In this document: positions 33,600 to 41,475 of the stretch, in pieces
How positions within the stretch are numbered: the first letter of the stretch is position 1
How the letters are laid out: the number at the start of each line of letters is the position of its first letter
Source of the DNA: Sulfopaludibacter sp035606355
GTDB lineage: Bacteria; Acidobacteriota; Terriglobia; Bryobacterales; Bryobacteraceae
Reading direction: 5' to 3'
Length of the DNA: 64,000 bases
NCBI GenBank assembly: GCA_035606355.1
Contig: DATNFO010000015.1
Span: 248,001-312,000, forward strand
Notes under the pieces: generated by a model
What the model was told of the DNA's origin: nothing
Database searches by the model: none
Seen by the model: only the letters and a program-made list of their open reading frames with translations
Position numbers and translations under genes: made by a program

Positions 33600-33720
33600 A
33601 GAATGTTCAGCGGCGACGGTGGCCGCCTCCGCCTCCGACCTCCGCTGTTTCCGTGTGGGGCGCTCTAGCTGGGTGCTGATTGCCTGGGCGCAGGCGCGCT
33701 GTAACTGGGCTGCGAGCGCT
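33600..33720 (-). pseudogene. Degenerate duplicate of the fecR-like gene 3' end
   Basis: The sequence matches the last part of the FecR/DUF6600 gene (33841-33985) but lacks roughly 45 bases of the Gly-rich coding stretch, has changed the stop codon position and has several substitutions. No start codon or independent reading frame is credible. With the terminator and copy 5 repeat it forms a 235-base duplicated block. Confidence 0.8.
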
Positions 33721-33770
33721 CGGGCGCGCTTCGCGCGCCTGGTACCGGTCTGGAGACCGGTACCTACTAA
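33721..33770 (-). repeat. Family A REP-like palindromic element (copy 6)
   Basis: In minus orientation, directly after the fecR-like terminator. The core is at 33741-33762 (GGTACCGGTCTGGAGACCGG), followed on that strand by GGCGCGCGAAGCGCGCC. Confidence 0.85.
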
Positions 33771-33805
33771 AAAACGGCCCGGCCCCCGCTGAACGGGACC
33801 GGGCC
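33769..33805 (-). terminator. Rho-independent terminator of the fecR-like gene
   Basis: On the minus strand GGCCCGG-TCCCG pairs with CGGGG-GCCGGGCC around TTCAG and is followed by G and TTTTTT. It lies 35 bases after the stop codon at 33840. Confidence 0.9.
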
Positions 33806-33839
33806 AATTGGGAAGAAACTAACTGCTGACGAGGAATCT

Positions 33840-35834
33840 CTAGCGGCGACCGTGGCCGCCTCCGCCTCCGGCGTGGCCACCGCCTCCACCGCCGCCTGAG
33901 GGTCGACCTCCACCGCCGCCTCCGCTGTTTCCGCGCGGGGCGCTGTAGCTGGGCGCTGATTGCCTGGGCGCGCTGTAACTCGGCCTCTGCGCAGGGGCGC
34001 TGTAACTCGGCCTCTGCGGCTCGCTGTAACTCGGTCTCTGCGCCGGCGCGCTGTAACTTGGACGCTGCTCGTACCTCGGCTGCGACTGCGGAGCTGCCTG
34101 TTGACGCCCTCCGAATTGCCTGCCTGCTCCCGGTTCACCAAAGCGTCCCCATCCGCTGTTCCCACCGGACTGCTGCGGACGCGTGTTCTGCATTTGAGGC
34201 GCCGCGGCGTTCCCGCGGAACTGCTCGTTGCGGCCCGCGGCTGGAGCCTGGCTTTGCCCGTTGCCCGGCTCCCCAAATCGCCGCCACCCGCCATTCGATG
34301 GAGCCGAAGCCGTGCCAGGCCGATCGTTTGTGCGCCCCATCGCTCCTCCGAGCTGTTGTCGTCCGTTACCGCCGAATTGCCGCCCGGCGCCGCCCGCCTG
34401 CTCCACCGCTCCTCGCTGCTGCGAGAACGGAATGCGCGAGGGTCCCGCCGGTTGCTGATGCGTGAAGAACCGCTGATTCGCTGCCGTCCGAGGCGTAAAC
34501 GCCGCCTGGCGGTCCGAGAAATTCAAATGCGCGTTTCCCGGTTGTACCGGCAACGTGCCGCGTACCAAGCCCGCCGACCGGACCTGCTCTCCGCCCACCC
34601 TTCCGATGGACGAGAACCGGCCTCCGCGGAACGCCTCCGTGCTCAGGCCAGATACGCCGTTGAACCGGGCATTTCTGTAATTGTTATAGATATTTACGTT
34701 CGTAATGCTGATGTTTCGCGCGAAGTCTCGGCGACCGTAGAATCCGCGGCCCCACCAGGGATGGAAGACCTCATACGGCGCGAGCGGAACCCAGCCGATG
34801 TTGCCGAATCCGAAGCCTACACCGACCCCGCCACCATAGCCGAACCACGCCACCAGCGCGGGCGACCAGTAGTGCCGCGTGTGAATCAGGCCCGGATACC
34901 AGCACCATCCGAAATTCGTCTCATAGAACCAGCGGCCATAGTGATACGGCGCCCACCCCCAGGGGTCATAACTCACCCACGTCCAGCCATACCAGTCTTC
35001 CCAAACCCAACGGCCCGCGCGATACGGCGCCCAGTCTGCCGACTCCGTCGGACGCCACACGCGGCCATAAGTGGGAACCTCGGTCCAGGTTCCGTAGTTG
35101 TCCAACTCTTCGGTGCCGTAGATCCCCGACTGCGCGGGATCCACATACTGTGCACTCACCGAATTCAGAAATACCCGGTCGCGGCTGTCATTCCAGCGGT
35201 CCCAATCGTCCACCGGGATGGCGGCTACGATCTGAAATTCGGGGTCGGATGAATTCCCGCGGGCCATCATGCTCTGGCCGGTGCTGAGCCACTGCGACCC
35301 GCGCGGCGTAAACACCTCCAGGTCCCCTGCCCTCACTGTTACTTCAGTTTCGCCGGCATCGTTCACGCTGATGCGGTACGCGCCGACCTTCGAAGGCCGC
35401 ACGGAAACGCTGGGAGTATCGATCTCGATGTTGGCATTGCCTGCGCGCAGCACTCGATAGGTCATCGTTCCCTTGGCGAACTCCATCTGATAGCGGCCGT
35501 ATTCCAGGGTGGTGAGCTTCAACTGAGCGTTGCCGCCGATTCTCAGCAGGTTCGAAGCGTCGAATTGCACTTCGGCGCGGGAGTTCGCGCCCGTTGCGAT
35601 GCGGTCGTCACTCATCAGCGGCGCGTTCAGGACGCCGGCGACCCATTCGCCGGAATCGCCGCGCTGCACGGACACTTCGCCGTTCATCAGGCTGATGAGA
35701 GCCACTCCGCGCTGCAGATCGTCAGCCGGCTGAACCTGTTGCTGATCGGGCGGAGGCGCCTGCGCCAGTAAACCGCCCGCGGTCAGAACCAGAGCCGCGG
35801 CGGCAGCCGGCAAGCGGTATCGAAGTCGTCCCAT
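33840..35834 (-). CDS. Exported FecR-domain/DUF6600 protein with low-complexity tail
   Basis: 664 residues from the ATG at 35834 with a signal peptide (YRLPAAAAALVLTAGGLLAQ). FecR domain about 40-190 (ISLMNGEVSVQRGDSGEW, ANSRAEVQFDASNLLRIGG, YRISVNDAGETEVTVRAGDLEV). The DUF6600 Trp-rich repeat region is about 235-350 (YGTWTEVPTYGRVWRP, GRWVWEDWYGWTWVSYDPWG, FGWCWYPG). The tail is Gln/Gly/Pro-rich with five RPSYSxP-type repeats and ends in a Gly-His-rich stretch. It is probably an envelope or secreted scaffold protein. An alternative start 21 bases upstream is possible. The 3' end is duplicated at 33.6 kb. Confidence 0.88.
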   Translation of the reverse strand: MGRLRYRLPAAAAALVLTAGGLLAQAPPPDQQQVQPADDLQRGVALISLMNGEVSVQRGDSGEWVAGVLNAPLMSDDRIATGANSRAEVQFDASNLLRIGGNAQLKLTTLEYGRYQMEFAKGTMTYRVLRAGNANIEIDTPSVSVRPSKVGAYRISVNDAGETEVTVRAGDLEVFTPRGSQWLSTGQSMMARGNSSDPEFQIVAAIPVDDWDRWNDSRDRVFLNSVSAQYVDPAQSGIYGTEELDNYGTWTEVPTYGRVWRPTESADWAPYRAGRWVWEDWYGWTWVSYDPWGWAPYHYGRWFYETNFGWCWYPGLIHTRHYWSPALVAWFGYGGGVGVGFGFGNIGWVPLAPYEVFHPWWGRGFYGRRDFARNISITNVNIYNNYRNARFNGVSGLSTEAFRGGRFSSIGRVGGEQVRSAGLVRGTLPVQPGNAHLNFSDRQAAFTPRTAANQRFFTHQQPAGPSRIPFSQQRGAVEQAGGAGRQFGGNGRQQLGGAMGRTNDRPGTASAPSNGGWRRFGEPGNGQSQAPAAGRNEQFRGNAAAPQMQNTRPQQSGGNSGWGRFGEPGAGRQFGGRQQAAPQSQPRYEQRPSYSAPAQRPSYSEPQRPSYSAPAQRPSYSAPRQSAPSYSAPRGNSGGGGGGRPSGGGGGGGHAGGGGGHGRR

Positions 35835-36035
35835 GATCGCTGTCTCCCGAAACACGCCCGTCAGCTTGCACGCTTCTGCCCAAATTCTAAGTTTTTGAAA
35901 CAGAGTAACTTATCAGCCGGAGTCGCAGTCCGCGGGTGGCTGAAAACCACCACCTCTGGCCGCGATTCAGCAAGTGCCGCTTCCCCGCCCCGGACCGGCT
36001 GTATTTGAGATATACTGCGCATTCCGTATCCTGAA

Positions 36036-38468
36036 ATGCGGGCCATTGTAGACGACCTCCGATACGCCCTGCGAGGGTTGGCCAAGAATCCCGGCTTCGC
36101 TGTAGTTGCCGTGATCTCGCTGGCCTTGGGAATTGGCGCGAACACCACCATCTTTACACTGGTGAACGGCATCCTTCTCCGGCCGATGCCGGTGAGCGGG
36201 CCTTCACGGCTGGTGTCCCTGAAGATTGTGGATTCGGCGACCCCGGGCGAGTGGGGCTGCTCGTATCCGAATTATAAGGATTACCGCGACCGCAACACGG
36301 TCTTCTCTTCCCTGCTCGCGTACTCGCCGCTGCGCGTGAACATGACCGGGCGCAGCGAACCGCAGCCACTCATCGCACAAATTGTTTCCGGCAATTACTT
36401 TGAAACCCTCGGCGTGACACCGGTCATCGGCCGCGGCTTTTTACCCCAAGAAGATGGCGCTCCGGGGGCTCACCAGGTGGCAGTGATCAGCCATTCTCTA
36501 TGGACGCGGGAGTACGGCGGCGACCCTCATCTGGAGGGGCGCACGATCCTGCTGGATAACCGGCTATACCGCATTGTCGGGGTGGCCCCGGAGGGATTTC
36601 AGGGCGTGAACTCGCTCTACGCGGCCGATGCGTGGCTGCCGATGGCGATGTATCCCGTGTTTTCGTCGATTGCGCAGCTCACCACGCAGCGCCGCTACCT
36701 GGGGTTCTTCGTCATAGGGCGGCTGAAAACAGGTGTGACGGATGCCGCGGCGCAGTCGGCGATGGATGCGCTCTCGCTCGACCTGGAACGCGAATATCCA
36801 CGGGACAATGACGGCCGGCGCGTGCGTCTGGTCAACCTTTCGCAGGATGCCATCGCCGGACGGACGCGCGGCGCAATCGTGAATGCCGGGACCGTATTGA
36901 TGATCGTCTCCGGGCTGGTGCTACTCATCGCCTGCGCGAATGTGGCGAATCTTCTGATCGTCAAAGCGGCGGGCCGGAATCGCGAAATCGCCATTCGCCT
37001 GGCGATGGGTGCGGGCCGTTGGGCGTTGATCCGTCAACTTCTGGTGGAGAGTTTACTGCTGGCTATCGCCGGCTGCGCGATCGGGCTGGCGATGGCCCGG
37101 TGGTCGCGCGATGCGCTCTGGACTCTGCGTCCGCCGGTCTTCAAGTATGCAGGTTTCCGGTTGGACCTGGACGGCCGGGTCCTCTTCTACACGGTCGCAA
37201 TCTGCTTCGCGACGGCGATTCTGTTCGGTCTGCTGCCTGCCCTGCGCGCGACGGCGGTGAATCTGGCCACTGATTTGAAGGACCGCGCCGGCAATGCGGC
37301 TTCGGCGCGTGCGCAAGGCAGCGCGCGCTCCATCCTGGTGATTTTTCAGGTTGCGCTTTCGATGATCGCGCTGATCGGGGCGGGCCTGTTCATCCGCAGC
37401 CTCTTCAATGCCGATACGTTCGACCCCGGTTTTGACGCCGCGCATCTCGGCGTAGTCTCTTTCGATCTCAGCGGCCGCTACGATCAAAACAGCGGCACCG
37501 AATACATACGACGCTCGATGGAGCTCGCGGCTGGCGTGCCGGGGGTGACCGCCGTTTCGATCGCCAAGGACCAGCCGTTCGAGGTGGCCAGCGCGCGAAC
37601 CGTGCTGCTGAGCGGGGACACGGCCGGCGCGAAAGGCCGCATCACGCTGACCAGCGTCGTCTGGCCCGGTTTTTTCCAGACGGTTGGGACTCCTCTGCGG
37701 CAGGGCCGCGATTTCACGCATTTCGATGGCAAGGCCGAGCCGCACGTCGCGATCGTCAACGAAGCTGCCGCCGCGCATTTCTGGCCCGGTGAAAACGCTG
37801 TCGGCAAGACGCTGAATTTTTTCGGCGATTCGCTGCCGGCGCAAGTGATCGGCGTGGCGCGCAACGCGAATTATCAGGCAGTGATGGAAGCGCCGCAAGC
37901 CATGATCTACCTGTGCGGCCATCAATATTATTTCCCCTATGGCGCGCTGTTCATACGCACCAAGGGCGACCCCGACGGCGCGCTGAGCGAAGTGCGCCGC
38001 GGCATGCGCGCGCTGGATCGCAACCTGCTGCTGACGGCCAAGCCGGTGCACGCCATGATTCGCGAGTCCTTATGGTCCCAGCGTCTCTCAGCGGACCTGC
38101 TGGCTGTCTTCGGAATGCTCGCGCTGGTGCTTGCGATGGTGGGAATGTACGGCGTGATTTCGTATTCGGTGCAGCAGCGGACGCGCGAAATCGGCGTGCG
38201 GCTGGCGCTCGGCGCGACGCCCGCGGATGTGCGCGCGATGGTGCTCGGTCAGGGGGTGAAGCTGGTGACCCTGGGAGTGATTACGGGCACCGCGGCGGCG
38301 CTGGTGGTGACGCGGATGGTGGCGAGCATGTTGTTCGTGAGTCCGCGGGATGCGTTGACATTTGTGCTGGTGCCGGCGGTGCTCCTGCTGGTGGGGCTGG
38401 CGGCCTGCTGGGTTCCGTCGCTGCGCGCCACGCGCATCGATCCTTCAGTGGCTTTGCGGGACGAGTGA
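36036..38468 (+). CDS. ADOP-type (FtsX/MacB-like) ABC transporter permease
   Basis: 810 residues. The N terminus is IVDDLRYALRGLAKNPGFAVVAVISLALGIGANTTIF, the usual acidobacterial duplicated-orphan-permease start. A first MacB periplasmic domain is followed by FtsX helices (ANVANLLIVKAAGRNREIAIRLAMGAGR), then a second periplasmic domain and a second FtsX module (YGVISYSVQQRTREIGVRLALGATPADVRAM) ending with the ATRIDPSVALRDE motif. No ATPase gene is adjacent, as usual for this family. A possible -10 TATACT is at 36011-36016. It may work mechanically on envelope substrates; the substrate is unknown. Confidence 0.93.
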   Translation: MRAIVDDLRYALRGLAKNPGFAVVAVISLALGIGANTTIFTLVNGILLRPMPVSGPSRLVSLKIVDSATPGEWGCSYPNYKDYRDRNTVFSSLLAYSPLRVNMTGRSEPQPLIAQIVSGNYFETLGVTPVIGRGFLPQEDGAPGAHQVAVISHSLWTREYGGDPHLEGRTILLDNRLYRIVGVAPEGFQGVNSLYAADAWLPMAMYPVFSSIAQLTTQRRYLGFFVIGRLKTGVTDAAAQSAMDALSLDLEREYPRDNDGRRVRLVNLSQDAIAGRTRGAIVNAGTVLMIVSGLVLLIACANVANLLIVKAAGRNREIAIRLAMGAGRWALIRQLLVESLLLAIAGCAIGLAMARWSRDALWTLRPPVFKYAGFRLDLDGRVLFYTVAICFATAILFGLLPALRATAVNLATDLKDRAGNAASARAQGSARSILVIFQVALSMIALIGAGLFIRSLFNADTFDPGFDAAHLGVVSFDLSGRYDQNSGTEYIRRSMELAAGVPGVTAVSIAKDQPFEVASARTVLLSGDTAGAKGRITLTSVVWPGFFQTVGTPLRQGRDFTHFDGKAEPHVAIVNEAAAAHFWPGENAVGKTLNFFGDSLPAQVIGVARNANYQAVMEAPQAMIYLCGHQYYFPYGALFIRTKGDPDGALSEVRRGMRALDRNLLLTAKPVHAMIRESLWSQRLSADLLAVFGMLALVLAMVGMYGVISYSVQQRTREIGVRLALGATPADVRAMVLGQGVKLVTLGVITGTAAALVVTRMVASMLFVSPRDALTFVLVPAVLLLVGLAACWVPSLRATRIDPSVALRDE

Positions 38469-38520
38469 GCTGAGCGGCGGCGGAGCGGCGTTTTCCTCGG
38501 GCAGCGGCATCGCATCTAAC

Positions 38521-38600
38521 CTCAGAGAAAAGCAGGAGGACACAGAGAAACGTTTTCTCTGGTCCTCTGTGTATTGACTCTGTGGTCTCTGTGGTGAAGA
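38521..38600. repeat. Short intergenic repeat with CTCTGTG motifs
   Basis: GAGGACACAGAGAAA and TTTTCTCTGGTCCTC form a near-perfect hairpin, followed by repeated TCTGTGG strings. I recall similar CTCTGTGTCCTCTGTGG text as a common dispersed motif in soil bacteria. Apart from this, nothing is seen in the 273-base gap 38469-38741. Confidence 0.5.
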
Positions 38601-38741
38601 GACACTGCCACATTGCGGGCAGTCTGAAATCGGACATGCCTCCTATCCGTTGCGTGCAGCCGATGGCCTCCTGAGTGCACTTCGATTCGGCACGCGGCGA
38701 CAACACTGTCGCGCCAATCATATTGACCCAAAGGAAGCCGT

Positions 38742-39800
38742 ATGGACTCATCTAACGAGAAAACCGTAGTTGGCGTATTCGACGATTACCGGACTGCCGA
38801 GTCGGCCGCCCAGGAATTGCGGAACGCCGGCATCGAACGCGAAGCGATACAGGTCAAATCCAACTTCATGACGGGGGCTGCCGGGCGATCTGCCGAAGCC
38901 GGCGAGACGCACGAAGGCGGCATCTCCGGCTTTTTCCACCGTTTGTTCGGGGGAGATTCAGACGATTATTCCGGCCACTACGCCGAGGCAGTTCGCCGGG
39001 GCAACGCCGTTGTCTGTGTGACCACGCCGTCGAACGACCTCGATCGCGTAGTAGACATTCTGAATACCGCGGGCGCGGTCGATATCGACCAGCACGTGGA
39101 GCAATACCGCGAGACAGGATACGAACGCCACGATCCCAATGCCCCGCCCTATTCGTACGACGAAGCCGTTGAGGAGCGGCAGAATTTCCGCGACCAGGGC
39201 GAATCTGTCCCGGTGGTGGAAGAGGACCTCGAGGTTGGAAAACGGGCGGTGCAGCGGGGTGGTGTTCGCGTGCATAGCCGCGTGGTGGAACAGCCGGTCG
39301 AGAAGGCGGTGGAATTGCGAGAGGAGCACGTGCGCGTGGAACGGCGCCCCACGGACCGTCCCGTTGACGCGCGTGATCAATTGCGGGACAAGACTATCGA
39401 GGTGACGGAAACCGCGGAAGAGCCGGTTGTGCAAAAACGCGCCCGCGTGCGTGAAGAAGTGGTGGTGAAGAAAGAAACCACCAGCCGGACGGAGAAGGTG
39501 CGTGACACCGTGCGGCGCACCGAGGTGGATGTAGAAAAGCTCAGCCCGGACGCCCGGGCGGATTTCGAAAAAAACTGGCAAGCGCAGTATGCATCGTCGG
39601 GCGGTTCGTACGATGACTACGGGCCGGCATACGAATACGGGTACAGGTCGGCTTCCGATCCGCGGTATCAAGGGCGTAACTGGTCCGACGCTGAGGGGGA
39701 TCTGCGGACCGACTACATGCGCAACAATCCGAACAGCAATTGGGACCGCGCCAAGGGAGCTGTCCGCTACGGCTGGGAAAAAGTGACGGGGAAGCGTTAG
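38742..39800 (+). CDS. DUF2382 (YsnF/AvaK) stress protein with GSP17M-like N terminus
   Basis: 352 residues, soluble. About 8-115 resembles the general stress protein 17M domain (VVGVFDDYRTAESAAQELRNAGIEREAIQV, GNAVVCVTTPSNDLDRVVDILNTAGAVDID). The DUF2382 domain at about 160-275 is highly charged with repeated beta/coil blocks (SVPVVEEDLEVGKRAVQRGGVRVHSRV, VELREEHVRVERRP, VVQKRARVREEVVVKKE). The acidic Tyr-rich tail SGGSYDDYGPAYEYGYRS follows. Members are induced by stress in several bacteria; the biochemical role is unknown. Followed after 57 bases by a second DUF2382 gene. Confidence 0.88.
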   Translation: MDSSNEKTVVGVFDDYRTAESAAQELRNAGIEREAIQVKSNFMTGAAGRSAEAGETHEGGISGFFHRLFGGDSDDYSGHYAEAVRRGNAVVCVTTPSNDLDRVVDILNTAGAVDIDQHVEQYRETGYERHDPNAPPYSYDEAVEERQNFRDQGESVPVVEEDLEVGKRAVQRGGVRVHSRVVEQPVEKAVELREEHVRVERRPTDRPVDARDQLRDKTIEVTETAEEPVVQKRARVREEVVVKKETTSRTEKVRDTVRRTEVDVEKLSPDARADFEKNWQAQYASSGGSYDDYGPAYEYGYRSASDPRYQGRNWSDAEGDLRTDYMRNNPNSNWDRAKGAVRYGWEKVTGKR

Positions 39801-39857
39801 CACGCCGGAATGCGCGGGAGCCGCAAGGTTCCCGCGCATCGGCGAAGCGAGGGAGCT

Positions 39858-40334
39858 ATGGATAATGAGCGCGAAGGGCAGCCCGGCCGGCAGGCGGATG
39901 ACGTTGTGGTTCCGGTGATTGAGGAGGAAGTGGTCGCGGGCGCGCGGCGGGTGAAAACCGGGTCCATCCGAGTGGACAAACATGTGGAGAAGAAGGTCCG
40001 CAAGATCGCGGCGCCGCTGCTCCATGACGATGTAGAGGTGAAGCGTGTCGCGGTGAATCGCGTGATCCAGAAAGTGCCCGCGGTTCGAACGAAAGACGGC
40101 GTCGTGATTGTTCCGGTGGTGGAAGAGGAACTGGTGATCACCAAACAGCTCGTTCTCAAGGAAGAGATACACCTCATCCGGCGGACGACGAAGCAGCGTA
40201 CGGTCAAAGAAGTGGAAGTGGAGAAGGAACGCGCCGAGGTGCGGCGGTTGGATTCTAACGGCAAAGTGATCGACGACGAACCGGAGAATCCGACTCCCGG
40301 CCGCGGGCGGCGGTGGCGCAGCGTTTTGGACTGA
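39858..40334 (+). CDS. DUF2382 (YsnF/AvaK) domain protein
   Basis: 158 residues from the ATG at 39858, with GGGAG about 4 bases upstream. Nearly the whole protein is one DUF2382 domain (VVVPVIEEEVVAGARRVKTGSIRVDKHVEKKVRKI, VIVPVVEEELVITKQLVLKEEIHLIRRTTKQRTVKEVEVEKERAEVRRL). It is cytoplasmic and strongly charged. It is probably co-expressed with the longer DUF2382 protein upstream; similar gene pairs occur in stress-tolerant bacteria. Function unknown. Confidence 0.88.
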   Translation: MDNEREGQPGRQADDVVVPVIEEEVVAGARRVKTGSIRVDKHVEKKVRKIAAPLLHDDVEVKRVAVNRVIQKVPAVRTKDGVVIVPVVEEELVITKQLVLKEEIHLIRRTTKQRTVKEVEVEKERAEVRRLDSNGKVIDDEPENPTPGRGRRWRSVLD

Positions 40335-40419
40335 GCGCCTGGCTACTCCCATTAGTTAACAAAAGTGGCTTAACCGGTGCCATCTTGTCCTAGTACACAC
40401 ATTACTCCATGCTCTTGAC

Positions 40420-41466
40420 ATGAAGACGCCTTCGCTGCTGAGTTTCTTTTCTTCGGATCTGGCAATCGACCTGGGGACCGCCAACACGCTTGTGTTCCAG
40501 CGGGACAAGGGAGTGGTGGTGAACGAGCCTTCCATCGTCGCGATGCGCAAGGACTCGGGAGTGGTAGAAGCGGTGGGCAGCGAGGCTAAGGAGATGCTGG
40601 GCCGCACGCCCGAGCAGATCACCGCCGTGAAGCCGATGAAGGACGGAGTGATCGCCGACTTCAAGGCCACATCGCAACTGCTGAATCACCTGATCAACAA
40701 GGCGCATCGCCGCAAGCGGCTGGTGCATCCGCGCATCGTCATCGGCGTTCCCAGCGAGATCACGCCGGTGGAGCGGCGCGCGGTGAAGGAAGCGTGCGCA
40801 AAGGCGAGCGAGGTGTACCTGGTGCATCAGCCGGTGATGGCAGCCATCGGCGCGGGGCTGCCGATTGCCGAGCCGGTGGGGAACCTGATCGTCGATATAG
40901 GCGGCGGCACAACGGATATCGCGGTGATCTCGCTGGCGGGGATTGTCTACTCGCATTCCGTGCGGATCGCCGGGAACGCGATGGACGAGGCGATCATCGA
41001 CCACGTCAAGAAGAAGCACTGCCTGCTGATCGGCGAGCGGACGGCGGAGGCGATCAAGATTGAGATCGGGTCGGCATATCCGATGGCGAATCCGATGCAT
41101 ATGGAAGTCCGCGGGCGGGACATGGTCCGGGGACTGCCGAGTGCGGCGAAGGTATCGGACACGGAAATTCGCGAGGCTCTTTCGACGTGCGTCAACACCA
41201 TCGTGGACGCGATCCGGGTGACGCTGGAGCGGACGCCGCCGGAATTGAGCGCCGATATTGCCGATCGCGGCGTCGTACTGGCGGGCGGCGGCGCGCTCCT
41301 GAAGAATTTGGACGCGCGCATTCGCAAGGAGACCGGCCTGCCGGTCGCGATCGCCGAGGATCCGTTGACGTCGGTGGTCATGGGCGCGGGCAAGTGCCTG
41401 GACGACTTCGGGCTCTTGCGCCGGATCTCCATGAACACGCATCAGTGGGGCTTTTCGGTCAACTAG
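40420..41466 (+). CDS. mreB: MreB-family rod-shape actin homologue
   Basis: 348 residues, full length. Actin-fold motifs are present: phosphate-1 DLAIDLGTANTLVF, IGVPSEITPVERRAVKEAC, phosphate-2 LIVDIGGGTTDIAVISL, GERTAEAIKIEIGSAYP and adenosine GVVLAGGGALLKNLD. An N-terminal SLLSFFSSDL stretch could serve as the membrane-binding helix. It polymerises under the inner membrane and directs lateral wall synthesis. No mreC, mreD, pbp2 or rodA follows, so this may be an additional MreB copy. Start ATG 40420 has no obvious Shine-Dalgarno. Confidence 0.95.
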   Translation: MKTPSLLSFFSSDLAIDLGTANTLVFQRDKGVVVNEPSIVAMRKDSGVVEAVGSEAKEMLGRTPEQITAVKPMKDGVIADFKATSQLLNHLINKAHRRKRLVHPRIVIGVPSEITPVERRAVKEACAKASEVYLVHQPVMAAIGAGLPIAEPVGNLIVDIGGGTTDIAVISLAGIVYSHSVRIAGNAMDEAIIDHVKKKHCLLIGERTAEAIKIEIGSAYPMANPMHMEVRGRDMVRGLPSAAKVSDTEIREALSTCVNTIVDAIRVTLERTPPELSADIADRGVVLAGGGALLKNLDARIRKETGLPVAIAEDPLTSVVMGAGKCLDDFGLLRRISMNTHQWGFSVN

Positions 41467-41475
41467 GCTCGCGCC

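Noticed and set aside
33607..33807. 66-residue minus-strand frame across the duplicated block
   Set aside because: It runs through a repeat element and a terminator, so it is not a gene.
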